Part shown: one piece after another, positions 23,996 through 33,226 of the stretch
How positions within the stretch are numbered: position 1 is the first letter of the stretch
Layout: each line of letters begins with the position of its first letter
DNA from: Metapseudomonas otitidis
GTDB taxonomy: Bacteria > Pseudomonadota > Gammaproteobacteria > Pseudomonadales > Pseudomonadaceae
Assembly (NCBI RefSeq): GCF_900111835.1
Contig: NZ_FOJP01000020.1
Span: 78,549 to 142,548, forward strand
Direction of reading: 5' to 3'
DNA length: 64,000 nt
Notes under the pieces: generated by a model
What the model was told of the DNA's origin: nothing
The model's database searches: none
Seen by the model: the letters and a program-made list of their open reading frames with translations, nothing else
Program-made: the position numbers and the translations under genes

Positions 23996-24568
23996 ATGAA
24001 ATCCGATGTTGGTTTCAGCCTCGTGGAGGTCCTGGTGGCATTAGTCGTCATCAGTGTTGGTGTTCTGGGGTTGGTTGCGCTTCAAGGTCGGACATTGCAG
24101 TACACCAACGAATCATCGCAGCGCTCTAACGCAGTTATGCTTGCTAATGATCTGATTGAATTGATGAGAAGCAATAGAGCTGCCTTGGTCGATTCTAACG
24201 GTTCTATTCGACCAGACTCTCCCTACTTTAAGTCAGGGGGGGCTGCATTTCCAAATAGTGTGGTCTCAGCTTGCGCCTCTTCTAGTGGATGCACTGCTAC
24301 GGAAATGGCGCAGACACATTTAACCAATTGGGCTGCTCAGGTTAGGAATGCTCTGCCACTAGGAAATAATGCTGCAGATTTTCTAACTAACCAATTCATT
24401 ATCTGTAGAACGCAGTCGCCTACTGCGGCGAATCCTTGTTCGAATTCGGGATCTAATGTGCTGATTCAAATTTCGTGGCAGGGTAAGGAATCTTGTCCCA
24501 CCGGAATGGCTTGTACGGCAATCGATGCGGGGCGCCGTGAATTTTATAGGGTGAGCTTTCAGCCATGA
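23996..24568 (+). CDS. pilV: Minor pilin PilV
   Basis: Minor pilin of the tip and priming complex. The 190-residue product starts MKSDVG with cleavage before FSLVEVLVALVVISVGVLGLVAL, and the LQGRTLQYTNESSQRSNAVMLANDLIELMRSNR segment is characteristic of PilV. ATG 23996 places the prepilin leader correctly; the open frame runs further upstream inside fimU but without homology. The stop overlaps the pilW ATG (ATGA). Confidence 0.93.
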   Translation: MKSDVGFSLVEVLVALVVISVGVLGLVALQGRTLQYTNESSQRSNAVMLANDLIELMRSNRAALVDSNGSIRPDSPYFKSGGAAFPNSVVSACASSSGCTATEMAQTHLTNWAAQVRNALPLGNNAADFLTNQFIICRTQSPTAANPCSNSGSNVLIQISWQGKESCPTGMACTAIDAGRREFYRVSFQP

Positions 24569-25311
24569 GGAATTTGATGAAATTTCATTCCCAGAAGGGC
24601 CTTTCTTTAGTCGAGCTCATGGTGGTTTTGGTTATTAGTGGTTTTTTGATAGTGGGTGTAACGCAAATATATTTTGCAAATAAGGTTAACTATATAGCTC
24701 AGCAGTCAGTTGGTGAGGTTCAGGATAACAGTAGATTTGCTGCTCGTGTTCTGGAACAGCAGTTTATGAAGGCTGGGTATAAGACGTTGCCTCAGGATAG
24801 CCGCGAAATGGCTTTTCCTTCTAGGGCTGCCCAAGGAGGGTGTCCAGCGTTTGCGGCTGGACAAGTTGTAGGCTTGCTTACGTCTGGCAAGGGAGTGTGT
24901 CTGCGTTATCAGCGCCGTGTTGCTGGAGAGTTGGATTGTCTGGGAGCGCCTATCTCAACTAATGCCGCAATAGTTACGAAAATAGAACTGAACGGTGATG
25001 GTGATCTTCTTTGCAGCGCTCAAAGCGGTACGGCACAGGCTCTAGTTTCTGGAGTTTCAGATATTCAATTCACTTTTGGAGTGGATTTAAATTCAGATCG
25101 GGTTGCCGACTCCTTCGTTTCTTCTCCCTCTGCAGGAACAGTGGTTGCTGTTCGAGTAGCACTTCTCCAGAGAAGTGATAATTCGAGTGTTGCCTTGGAA
25201 AATCAGAAATATAATTTTCCCCTTTCCTCCGCTGTTGCTGTCACGGCACCTGATGGAAGAATTTATAAATCTACGCAAAACACCTTTACTGTCCGGAGCT
25301 ACGCCCAATGA
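24565..25311 (+). CDS. pilW: Minor pilin PilW
   Basis: Minor pilin of 248 residues. The leader MRNLMKFHSQKG is cleaved before LSLVELMVVLVISGFLIVGV. VGEVQDNSRFAARVLEQQFMKAGY follows and matches the PilW signature. It overlaps pilV and pilX by 4 nt each (ATGA both times), so the three are translationally coupled. The body is strongly AT-rich (one 60-nt line counted by eye is 35 percent GC), unlike the flanking genome. Confidence 0.93.
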   Translation: MRNLMKFHSQKGLSLVELMVVLVISGFLIVGVTQIYFANKVNYIAQQSVGEVQDNSRFAARVLEQQFMKAGYKTLPQDSREMAFPSRAAQGGCPAFAAGQVVGLLTSGKGVCLRYQRRVAGELDCLGAPISTNAAIVTKIELNGDGDLLCSAQSGTAQALVSGVSDIQFTFGVDLNSDRVADSFVSSPSAGTVVAVRVALLQRSDNSSVALENQKYNFPLSSAVAVTAPDGRIYKSTQNTFTVRSYAQ

Positions 25312-25880
25312 GTCATCGCCATTTTGGTAGCGCTCAGAGTGGTGCTGCACTATTTATAAGCTTGATACTCTTGCTTGTCATTACGCTTTTAGCTGTTGCC
25401 GGCATGAGAGGCGCCGCATTAGATGAGCGCTTGGTCGGTAATCTCCGAGAGTTGCAGATTACGAGTCAGGCTGCAGAGTCTGCTCTGCGGGAAGGTGAAT
25501 ACCGCCTTGCGGTTAGTCCGTCTCCTCCTATTGTTTCGGGGGGGTGTGAAGTCTCCGTGAGTTTGTGCGTTTTGGATGGTGTCACTTCCAACCTCTACGC
25601 TCAAGATTGGGACTGGTGGAATCAAGATTCTCACTCCAAATCCTATGTGGGATCGTCGGGTGTCAATAATAGTATATTTGGTGTTCAGAATCAGCCTCGA
25701 TGGTTTTCTGCATTTATCGGTTTTGATCCCCAGAATTCTCAAGGCACAGTTGAAGTAACAGATGTTGATGAGCGTCGGCGAGGAGTGGGGCCCTATTATT
25801 ACGAGGTGAATGCGGCTTCAAGAAGCGCATCTCAAAGAGTAATGTCTACACTCCAAAGTAAAATGGTTCAGCGCTTTTAA
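25308..25880 (+). CDS. pilX: Minor pilin PilX
   Basis: Minor pilin, 190 residues. Cleavage in SAQSG is followed by AALFISLILLLVITLLAVAGM, where the usual F1 is replaced by A. This AALxxSLIxLLVxTL form is characteristic of PilX/GspK-like proteins that lack Glu5 and cap the fibre. The QITSQAAESALREGE helix follows. It overlaps pilW by ATGA and lies 8 nt before pilY1. Confidence 0.92.
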   Translation: MSHRHFGSAQSGAALFISLILLLVITLLAVAGMRGAALDERLVGNLRELQITSQAAESALREGEYRLAVSPSPPIVSGGCEVSVSLCVLDGVTSNLYAQDWDWWNQDSHSKSYVGSSGVNNSIFGVQNQPRWFSAFIGFDPQNSQGTVEVTDVDERRRGVGPYYYEVNAASRSASQRVMSTLQSKMVQRF

Positions 25881-25888
25881 GGTGGTTT

Positions 25889-28800
25889 ATGTCTACTGCG
25901 TTTATTTCTAAAGCGACGCTTTCTGGTGGCTGCTTGCTGGTGATCTTGCTTGCGGCTAACAATGTTCAAGCGGCAGCGCTAACTATTAGTCAGCAGCCTC
26001 TTTTCTTGAATGAATCGGTTGATCCAAATATTTTTGTTACGATCGACGACTCCGGTAGCATGGCATTTGCTTACGCGCCTGACGCAATATCGGCTAACAG
26101 GGATCGGGTTTATTTTAAATCCAGTGCATATAATCCCATGTACTACAACCCTTCTGTTGTATACAAAGTGCCTAAAAAGGTAACAGTGGTGAACGGTAAT
26201 CTTCAGGTTTCCGACTACCCTGCTCCTTCTTTTACCGCAGCATGGCGTAATGGATTCACTCAGACTGGAAGCGTGAATTTGGCAAGCGCTTACAGGGTTA
26301 CGGTTGACTATGGGCGGGGTCAGGATTTAGAAGTTGGGAACTACTCCGCTGCATATTATTACAACTATGTTCCTTCTAGTTGTGCTAATCCATCTTTGAC
26401 TAAAGAGTCGTGTTACCAGTTAGTTACGGTGGGTGCGGCTGAGCAGAGTAATTTTGCAATATGGTATTCTTTTTATAGAACTCGTGCGCTGTCTACACAG
26501 TCTGCTGCTAGTTTGGCTTTTTATAGTCTGCCCGAAAGTGTTCGAGTCACTTGGCAGGTTCTCAATAATGGTAACTGTAATAATATTGGCTCAGGTTCAT
26601 CTGCCGGTAATTGCTTTACAAATTACCTCCGACCTTTCTCGGGAAATCATAGGGCCAATTTCTATAGCTTTCTTGAGCGACTGACCGTCAATGGTGGAAC
26701 CCCCTTGCGCTCTGCGTTACAACGAGCAGGGAGTTTTCTATCTAAGACAGGGGTCAACGGTCCTTATGCCGCTGTACCCGGCACCAGTTCTAGCCCGGAA
26801 TACGCATGTCGGCCGACATATAATATCGTAATGACTGATGGTCTTTGGAACGGAGATACAATCAACATTGGCAACTATGATAATAACTCGAGGACGCTTC
26901 CTGATGGTACTAGTTATTCTGCTAGAGCACCCTACAAAGATGGAGCTAGCAATACGTTAGCTGATTTGGCTTTCCAGTATTGGGCTAATGATGCTAGGCC
27001 AGATCTTGCTAACCGTTTGGCGCCGTATGCTCCTTTCAAAAATAGTGATGCTACTACTCAATATTTTGATCCAAGAAATAACCCCGCCACTTGGCAGCAC
27101 ATGGTTACGTATACTCTCGGATTGGGATTGACTACAAGCCTCACAAATCCTCAGTGGGGTGGTTCTACCTTCACGGGTGACTACTCACAGTTATTGTCTG
27201 GTTTTAAAGCATGGCCTAATGCTGCCGATAACAGCTCCAACAACGTATATGATCTGTGGCATGCAGCAATAAACGGTCGAGGAGAGTTTTTCAGCGTCGA
27301 TAGCCCCGATGCGATGGCAGACGCGTTTTCCACGATTCTCAGCCGCATTGCTGACAGGGATACTTCGGCCGCCGCTGTATCGCTGGAGTCGGCTGTGACA
27401 ACAGCAGGCAACGAAGCTTACTACGCCCGCTTTTCCAGTCAAAACTGGAGCGGTCAATTGATCAAGTATGAGGTTGTCAGTAATTCGCTCACGGGGGGCG
27501 TCACTTTGTCGCCAGCCTGGGATGCGCGTGACACGTTGAATGCCCAGTCGCCAGCATCACGCAATATCAAGTTCGCATCTGGCGGCCAGCTCCGTGATTT
27601 TCTTTGGAGCAACCTCAGTACTGCTCAACGGGCTCTGCTGCAGAAAGATGAAGACGGAAACTCTGAATCGAATAGTGCCAATGCCCAGCTTCGTGTGAGT
27701 TATATCAGGGGTGACAGATCCAACGAAGGAACAGCATCGGGTCGCTTCCGTGAACGCACTTCTGTACTGGGAGATATCATCTACTCAAGTCCTGCAATCG
27801 TGGCCAAGCCTGATAGCCTCCCCGCACTTATGGATCGTGCACGTGGTGTTGCTAGTGGTGCTGCTGGTGTTGAGTCGTACGCTGATTTTGCGAAAACTCA
27901 GAGAGCCAAGCGAATTTATGTTGGGGCCAATGACGGCATGCTCCATGGCTTTGATGAGAATGGGTCTGAGCGCTTTGCTTTCATACCTACGGCGGTTTTG
28001 GACAAGCTCTATGTTCTTTCCGGGCAAAACTATAAGGGAACCAAGCACCGTTTCTTTGTTGATGGGACTCCCGTGGTTTCGGATGTTCTGATTGAAAATA
28101 AATGGCGCACCGTGCTTATAGGGACCTTGCGTGGCGGTGGTCGTTCAGTCTTTGCGCTTGATGTTACTGAGCCGGGCAATGAGAAATTGCTCTGGGAGTT
28201 TAGTGATTCAGTTGATGGTGACTTGGGGTATACCTTTACTCGTCCGATTGTAACCAAGCTTCATGATGGTAGCTGGGGGGTCGTGCTCTCTAATGGTTAT
28301 AATAGTACTAATGATAAGGCGGCTCTGTTTATTCTTAATGTGGCTACAGGCGCTGTAATAAAGAAATTCGTACTGCCTACAGGCAACGTGGTGAATGGTC
28401 TTTCTTCGCCGCGCGTCGCTGATATAAACGGAGATTTGATTGCGGATTATGTCTATGCCGGTGATCTGCAAGGTAATCTCTGGCGTTTTGATCTTTTCTC
28501 GAGCGCGTTGTCCAGCCTCAATGTGATCGCAGCAGATGGGAGTATGACCAATGGCTCATCGAGCGACTGGCGAATTGCATTCAATTCGACTCCGCTATTT
28601 ACGGCGACTGTAGTGAATACTGCCAATCAAACGGTTCGCCAGCCAATTACTGCTGCTCCGACACTAATACGCCATCCCAGTGGGAAAGGTTTTGTTGTTA
28701 CTTTCGGAACCGGGAAGTATGTGGAGAGCAGTGATGCTCAAGCCGATACCAGTAAGAATATGAGTCTGTATGGAATATGGGATACACAAACGGCACCTAT

Positions 28801-29389
28801 CGGGACTGCTGTCGTTACTACGCCCTCGCTTTCAAGAACCAATTTGGTAGAGCAAACTATCTCGACTCGTAGTTCGGCAGCGTTTAACGATCTGAACTCC
28901 GGTTCAGGTCGGAGTCTTGAGTATCGAATCTTCAGCAGTAATCCGGTTCAATGGTTTGTAAATGGCGATGCATCGCAGGGTATAAATAAATATGGATGGT
29001 TTATTGACCTAAAAGAGGCTGGTGTACGTAAGGGGGAGATGTTGACCACCGATCTTACTGCGCGCGCGAGTGTACTTATTGCTACTACCACCATCCCCAA
29101 TACCGACCCTTGCGAGGCAGGTATTGATCGATGGGTAAACGCTATTGACGGTGTGACCGGTGGAGCAACCAGATATAACGTTTTTGATTTGACAGGGAAT
29201 AACTATGTGACTGCCGAGGATAGTTTTGGAGGGCAAGTTGTTTCCAGTATCCGAACTCCCGGTTACGGCTCACCGAGTGTGGTTGGTCAAGATGCTTACA
29301 TAAACGAGCCTGACGGAATTAGACGCGAAAGACTGTCTTTTGGTGAGTTGAGTCGTGGGCGGCAGTCGTGGCGAGTGGTGGAGGAATAG
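25889..29389 (+). CDS. pilY1: Type IV pilus tip adhesin PilY1
   Basis: Calcium-binding, surface-exposed tip protein that couples adhesion and surface sensing to pilus retraction. The 1166-residue protein has a Sec signal peptide (about 1-29), a VWA domain with MIDAS residues D53-x-S55-x-S57 and a C-terminal beta-propeller (YVGANDGMLHGFD, YAGDLQGNLWRFDL). The EF-hand-like calcium loop is D845-N847-D849-I851-D853, directly before that blade. An RGD triplet is at 607-609. Codons 1-460 are AT-rich and 465-640 closer to host GC, so the gene looks mosaic. Confidence 0.96.
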   Translation: MSTAFISKATLSGGCLLVILLAANNVQAAALTISQQPLFLNESVDPNIFVTIDDSGSMAFAYAPDAISANRDRVYFKSSAYNPMYYNPSVVYKVPKKVTVVNGNLQVSDYPAPSFTAAWRNGFTQTGSVNLASAYRVTVDYGRGQDLEVGNYSAAYYYNYVPSSCANPSLTKESCYQLVTVGAAEQSNFAIWYSFYRTRALSTQSAASLAFYSLPESVRVTWQVLNNGNCNNIGSGSSAGNCFTNYLRPFSGNHRANFYSFLERLTVNGGTPLRSALQRAGSFLSKTGVNGPYAAVPGTSSSPEYACRPTYNIVMTDGLWNGDTINIGNYDNNSRTLPDGTSYSARAPYKDGASNTLADLAFQYWANDARPDLANRLAPYAPFKNSDATTQYFDPRNNPATWQHMVTYTLGLGLTTSLTNPQWGGSTFTGDYSQLLSGFKAWPNAADNSSNNVYDLWHAAINGRGEFFSVDSPDAMADAFSTILSRIADRDTSAAAVSLESAVTTAGNEAYYARFSSQNWSGQLIKYEVVSNSLTGGVTLSPAWDARDTLNAQSPASRNIKFASGGQLRDFLWSNLSTAQRALLQKDEDGNSESNSANAQLRVSYIRGDRSNEGTASGRFRERTSVLGDIIYSSPAIVAKPDSLPALMDRARGVASGAAGVESYADFAKTQRAKRIYVGANDGMLHGFDENGSERFAFIPTAVLDKLYVLSGQNYKGTKHRFFVDGTPVVSDVLIENKWRTVLIGTLRGGGRSVFALDVTEPGNEKLLWEFSDSVDGDLGYTFTRPIVTKLHDGSWGVVLSNGYNSTNDKAALFILNVATGAVIKKFVLPTGNVVNGLSSPRVADINGDLIADYVYAGDLQGNLWRFDLFSSALSSLNVIAADGSMTNGSSSDWRIAFNSTPLFTATVVNTANQTVRQPITAAPTLIRHPSGKGFVVTFGTGKYVESSDAQADTSKNMSLYGIWDTQTAPIGTAVVTTPSLSRTNLVEQTISTRSSAAFNDLNSGSGRSLEYRIFSSNPVQWFVNGDASQGINKYGWFIDLKEAGVRKGEMLTTDLTARASVLIATTTIPNTDPCEAGIDRWVNAIDGVTGGATRYNVFDLTGNNYVTAEDSFGGQVVSSIRTPGYGSPSVVGQDAYINEPDGIRRERLSFGELSRGRQSWRVVEE

Positions 29390-29392
29390 CTA

Positions 29393-29725
29393 ATGAATGA
29401 AGTGCTTCGCTTTTTATTCGTCCTTGGTATTTTCATGGTTCCATGCAGCATTTTTGCAGCGGACTATGAGGATGGGGGCGTGGTTGAGTCTGTTGATTTG
29501 GCTCGTAATTCCGTTGTGATTGATGGCGTTGTTTATCATTTGGCGAATACGGTTAAGGAAAGTTCTATGCCTTCCGGTCCTCCAGCCATAATGATTTTAA
29601 AGAAAGGGATGTATGTTTTTTTCTATGGCAAAGATGCGTCAGCGAAGATGATCGACTCCATCTCGGTTCATTCGAATGGTGTGGAACCGTCTTTAGGTGA
29701 TGGGCGAGGTGCTGATGAGCATTAA
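29393..29725 (+). CDS. pilY2: PilY2 small secreted pilus-biogenesis protein
   Basis: 110 residues with a Sec signal peptide (LRFLFVLGIFMVPCSIFA) and a short beta-rich body (GGVVESVDLARNSVVIDGVVYHL). This matches PilY2 in position between pilY1 and pilE and in size. It starts 3 nt after pilY1, and its 3' end overlaps the proposed pilE start by 11 nt. Its molecular role in pilus biogenesis is not defined. Confidence 0.85.
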   Translation: MNEVLRFLFVLGIFMVPCSIFAADYEDGGVVESVDLARNSVVIDGVVYHLANTVKESSMPSGPPAIMILKKGMYVFFYGKDASAKMIDSISVHSNGVEPSLGDGRGADEH

Positions 29726-30134
29726 GGATAAGGGTTTTACTCTTGTAGAGCTGTTGATAGCGTTAGTGATTCTATCGATTCTGGCTGCTATTGCTATACC
29801 TAGCTACACCAGCTTCGTTCTACGAAGTAATCGTAGTGAGGGGCAGGCATACCTGAATGATGTTGTTGCTAGACAAGAGCGCTTCTTCACTCAAAATAGC
29901 GTTTATATAGTCAAAACTTCCGATATATCAAATTTAGGGATTTCGGCACAATCGAGAACAGGCCTTTATCAGCTTACGGTTTCGGAAGGGGGAAGCTCGG
30001 ATGGTGGATACCTCTTAACCGCTACTGCGATCGGTAGTCAGGCAAGAGATGATGACTGTAAAACGCTCACGCTAAATGCTGTTGGTGACAGAGGTTTCAC
30101 TGGCACAGGCACTTTGAGCACCTGCTGGAAATAG
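29715..30134 (+). CDS. pilE: Minor pilin PilE
   Basis: Minor pilin, 139 residues. MSIKDKG is cleaved before FTLVELLIALVILSILAAIAIPSY; GQAYLNDVVARQERFFTQNSVY and a C-terminal disulfide pair (DDDCKTL ... STCWK) follow, as in PilE. ATG 29715 was chosen because it gives a short leader with a GAGG 8 nt upstream; ATG 29700 and GTG codons are in frame but lengthen the leader. It is last of the pilus block; the AT-rich composition ends here. Confidence 0.92.
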   Translation: MSIKDKGFTLVELLIALVILSILAAIAIPSYTSFVLRSNRSEGQAYLNDVVARQERFFTQNSVYIVKTSDISNLGISAQSRTGLYQLTVSEGGSSDGGYLLTATAIGSQARDDDCKTLTLNAVGDRGFTGTGTLSTCWK

Positions 30135-30195
30135 GCTTCGTTCGGCAGGGAAACGGGTGTATTGGCGATGTGGTGTCAGAGGGGGCAAAAGTGAG

Positions 30196-30528
30196 CTATA
30201 TACACCCCAACACCACCTCCAACGCCCTGGCCTGATCCTCCGCCAGGTCGATGATGTGGAACCCCGCCCAGGCGTGCTGGCCGTCTGCGCCGGGGCGGCT
30301 CCAGAGGCAGTCGGCGCCGAGGCGGACCTCGGTGATGCCGTCCACGGGCTCGGCGGGGACCAGGCGGCACTCCCAGACGGAATCGGTGGCCAGCGGCGCT
30401 TCGCTGAACAGCATGAAGCCATCCAGGGAGAGGTCCACCACGCGGCCCAGGCGGTTGCCGGAATGCAGGTCGTAGACCTCCACCTGGATGCCCGCGTTGT
30501 GGCGACTATGATGACGGCGGTCTTCCAT
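30196..30528 (-). CDS. PilZ-domain protein, probable c-di-GMP receptor
   Basis: The 110-residue single PilZ domain has a conserved RxxxR in RRHHSRHNA near the N-terminus and DxSxxG in DLSLDGF at about residues 32-38, the two loops that hold c-di-GMP. It follows the DUF1631 gene by 9 nt on the same strand, so the two are probably one operon. The 61-nt gap to convergent pilE has no evident terminator. The intact motifs suggest that it does bind c-di-GMP, unlike PilZ itself. Partner unknown. Confidence 0.88.
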   Translation of the reverse strand: MEDRRHHSRHNAGIQVEVYDLHSGNRLGRVVDLSLDGFMLFSEAPLATDSVWECRLVPAEPVDGITEVRLGADCLWSRPGADGQHAWAGFHIIDLAEDQARALEVVLGCI

Positions 30529-30537
30529 GGTGGCTCC

Positions 30538-32850
30538 TCAGTTGGCTCGCGGGCTGCGGCCGGTGAAGCGCTGCAGGACCCGGTAGATGGCGCCCAGCGC
30601 CCGGTCCATCAGCGGTACGTTGTGTTCGGGGGCGACGATGCGTGCGTTGCCGCGCTCCATGTCCTGTGCCAGCTGGGTGATCGGCTTGATCGCCACGCGC
30701 TGGCCGCTGTGGTCGACGAACATGTAGTTGCGGGTCGTCGGGCTGTACCAGGACAGCTTCAGCGTGCGGCTCTGGCCGTTCTCGACGAACTCGAACCAGG
30801 TGTTGAACTCCAGGCTTTCCAGCTCCTTGACCAGCGCCTGCGCGCGGGGTGAAAGGGTGGCGGGCCGACGTTCCGCGAGGCTGGCGTCTTCACCCAGCAT
30901 TTCGCTGAGCGGGCTTTTCGGCAGTTCCGGGTTGAGCTGTGCCGCGACCTGCGGCTGCTTGCCTTGCACGGCGTGCTGGCAGGCCACCAGGTCCTGCAGC
31001 AGGCGGCGGATGCCGTCCTCGTGGTAGCCACCGAGCAGCTCCAGCCCCTTGCGCAGGTCTTCCAGCATCCCGACCCGCAGCCCCTGGAGGCGCTCACGCC
31101 CCCGGGCATCGAGCGGGGTGCCGCTCCAGGCCAGTTGGTCGGCCACCTCGCAGGCGCGTCGCCATTCCTCCCCGGCGTCGCCGTGGCGCAGCAGCACGAA
31201 CACCAGCACGTCGCTCCAGGTCTGCTCCAGGAAGTGGCGGATGATCTTCGGCAGCTCGCGGCCTTCGAGGAGGCGCGCGATGGCGTCCACCGAGCGCTGA
31301 CGGGCTTCCAGCAGGCGGTCGCGGCCTTTGGCTGCTTCCACCGCGCGGCGCTCACGCAGCTCGACCTTGTGGCGCAGCGTGGCGACGTACTCGTTGAACT
31401 CGTCCTGCAGGGAATCGAACAGCTGGAGATCGCCGGCAAAGCCGTGGATCACCCGCTCCACCACCCACTGCATCTTCGCCAGCAGACCTTTCTCCTCGCT
31501 TTCACCGCCGTACAGCGCACCGGCCTGGGCCATGGTGTTGAGCAGGCGACGGGCCGGGTGGTGATGCTGGGTGAACAGCGCCTTGTCCTGCAGCGCCACC
31601 TTCAGGTAGGGCGTGTGCAGGTGGGAGAGGGCGGTCTTGCAGGTGTCCGGCAGGCTGTCGTCGTCGAGGATGAAGTCGAACAGCATGCCGACCAGATCGA
31701 TCACGTCCGCTTCCTGCTCGGCCACCTTCTGTTGGCCCGGCTGCGCGCTATGGCTCTCCAGCTGCTGGTGCAGGTCCGCCTTCAGGCCCTCGACCCGCTG
31801 GGGCTGCTGCAGGCGCGAGGCCAGGTCGTGGGCAGATTGTTGCTGCAAGCGATTGAGCGCCTCCAGCAGGTCGGCTGCGCTGTAGGTCCGCGTTGCGCCC
31901 TGCGGGGCATAGCTGACGATGCTGGGTGTGCCGGTGAAGGCGACCCCGGCTTCCTGATTGAGCCGGCGATGCTCCTCCAGCAATGCCGACAGGCCGCTGT
32001 ACAGCGCACCAGGCTCCTGGGGCGGTGGCGCCGAAAGATCGGACGGCGGTGCGACCGGCGCGGAGGCGGCGGGCGCGGGGGCGGCGGGCGCGGGGGCATC
32101 CTGGCGCGGAGCCGGCTCACGGGGCTGCGGCTTGGCAGGGGCGGCCTGGCGTTGCGCGGTGTACTTGAGGTTGGGCAACACGCCGGCATCGATCAGGCGC
32201 TTGTTGAGCCCGTCGTACAGACCATCCAGCCCCTGCATCACCTGCTGGTCGAAGAGCATATAAAGGATGGTCTTGATGCGCAGGGGGAAGGGCATGTTCT
32301 GCAGCGCATCGCGGAACGACTGGGCGATGACCTGGGGGCCGAAGGGGTTGCTGTCCTCACCGAGCTTGCGACCGTTGTTGAGCAGCGCCAGGCGCTGGTC
32401 CAGCGCAAAGAGTGGCTGGGCGCAACGCGCCTTGACCCGGCTGACCATGTTGGTGACCAGCAGGCTCTCTTCGTAGACCTCGTTCTGGATCAGCTCCAGG
32501 TGGTCGGCGTCCAGCTGGGTGACCTTCGCCTCGGGCTCGCGGCCCTCCATGAAGTCACCGAACTGCTGGGCGATGCGCTGGTGATAGAGGCGTTCGATTT
32601 GCGGTCGCTGTCGACGGATCTCGCGCATGCTGTCGAAGAACAGCGTCTGCACCTGATTGTTCTCGGCTTTTTCCGCGCATTCGAAGAGGGTGTCGTCGAC
32701 CTGGGCGAAGACGCCGGTCAGGTGCTCGGCAAGGTGGTTCATCACCAGCTTGCGACAGCCCAGCACGAGATCGCCGAAGCGCGGTTGGATACCACGGTTG
32801 GCCAGCGTGGCGACCGGGCGGGGAGGAGGCGGTGTATCTTGGCGGCTCAT
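30538..32850 (-). CDS. DUF1631 family large cytoplasmic protein
   Basis: The 770-residue product, without signal peptide or transmembrane helix, starts MSRQDTPPPPRPVATLANRG and is mostly helical. An Ala/Pro-rich low-complexity linker lies at about residues 240-275 (repeated PAPAA units). The C-terminal part has WFEFVENGQSRTLKLSWYS and YMFVDHSGQRVAIKP, which resemble a PilZ-like barrel of this family. The start was picked at the ATG in 32850-32848; an in-frame upstream ATG at 32937 would add 29 residues. It is coupled with the PilZ gene downstream. Function not known. Confidence 0.8.
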   Translation of the reverse strand: MSRQDTPPPPRPVATLANRGIQPRFGDLVLGCRKLVMNHLAEHLTGVFAQVDDTLFECAEKAENNQVQTLFFDSMREIRRQRPQIERLYHQRIAQQFGDFMEGREPEAKVTQLDADHLELIQNEVYEESLLVTNMVSRVKARCAQPLFALDQRLALLNNGRKLGEDSNPFGPQVIAQSFRDALQNMPFPLRIKTILYMLFDQQVMQGLDGLYDGLNKRLIDAGVLPNLKYTAQRQAAPAKPQPREPAPRQDAPAPAAPAPAASAPVAPPSDLSAPPPQEPGALYSGLSALLEEHRRLNQEAGVAFTGTPSIVSYAPQGATRTYSAADLLEALNRLQQQSAHDLASRLQQPQRVEGLKADLHQQLESHSAQPGQQKVAEQEADVIDLVGMLFDFILDDDSLPDTCKTALSHLHTPYLKVALQDKALFTQHHHPARRLLNTMAQAGALYGGESEEKGLLAKMQWVVERVIHGFAGDLQLFDSLQDEFNEYVATLRHKVELRERRAVEAAKGRDRLLEARQRSVDAIARLLEGRELPKIIRHFLEQTWSDVLVFVLLRHGDAGEEWRRACEVADQLAWSGTPLDARGRERLQGLRVGMLEDLRKGLELLGGYHEDGIRRLLQDLVACQHAVQGKQPQVAAQLNPELPKSPLSEMLGEDASLAERRPATLSPRAQALVKELESLEFNTWFEFVENGQSRTLKLSWYSPTTRNYMFVDHSGQRVAIKPITQLAQDMERGNARIVAPEHNVPLMDRALGAIYRVLQRFTGRSPRAN

Positions 32851-32965
32851 GGGCCCTGTCGCCTGGGCCTTGCGGCCGGCGCGTCCTGCGTTGTGTCGGA
32901 TGAGGCACAGATATAGCAGCGGGCGCATCAACTGCAAAGCACTGAATAAAATCGCTTTTAAGGGG

Positions 32966-32993
32966 TTGACAGCCGATTCGCCATACGTAAAAT
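32966..32993 (+). promoter_or_regulatory. Promoter of the tRNA Asn-Pro-Lys operon
   Basis: Perfect -35 TTGACA (32966-32971), 16 bp, then TAAAAT (32988-32993), followed at once by a GC-rich discriminator GGCGCGCC. A GC-rich discriminator is a known mark of stringently controlled stable-RNA promoters. It lies 59 nt before the tRNA-Asn 5' end. Confidence 0.75.
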
Positions 32994-33052
32994 GGCGCGC
33001 CTCTGCAGCAGCAATCTGAAAGACGAAGCCGCAGAGATTGGAAATGTGAAGT

Positions 33053-33128
33053 TCCGCGATAGCTCAGTCGGTAGAGCAAATGACTGTTAATCATTGGGTC
33101 CCTGGTTCGAGTCCAGGTCGCGGAGCCA
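33053..33128 (+). tRNA. tRNA-Asn (GTT)
   Basis: 76 nt with a perfect 7-bp acceptor stem TCCGCGA/TCGCGGA, D-arm GCTCAGTCGGTAGAGC, anticodon loop CTGTTAA giving GTT, T-arm GGTTCGAGTCC and encoded CCA. It is first of three tandem tRNA genes. Confidence 0.98.
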
Positions 33129-33138
33129 ACTTCCAAAA

Positions 33139-33215
33139 CGGGGTATAGCGCAGTCCGGTAGCGCGCCTGCTTTGGGAGCAGGATGTCGGGAGTTCGAATC
33201 TCTCTACCCCGACCA
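33139..33215 (+). tRNA. tRNA-Pro (TGG)
   Basis: 77 nt, acceptor CGGGGTA/TACCCCG, anticodon stem CCTGC/GCAGG around TTTGGGA (anticodon TGG), T-loop TTCGAAT and encoded CCA. It lies 10 nt after tRNA-Asn. Confidence 0.98.
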
Positions 33216-33226
33216 ATCCAAATTTA

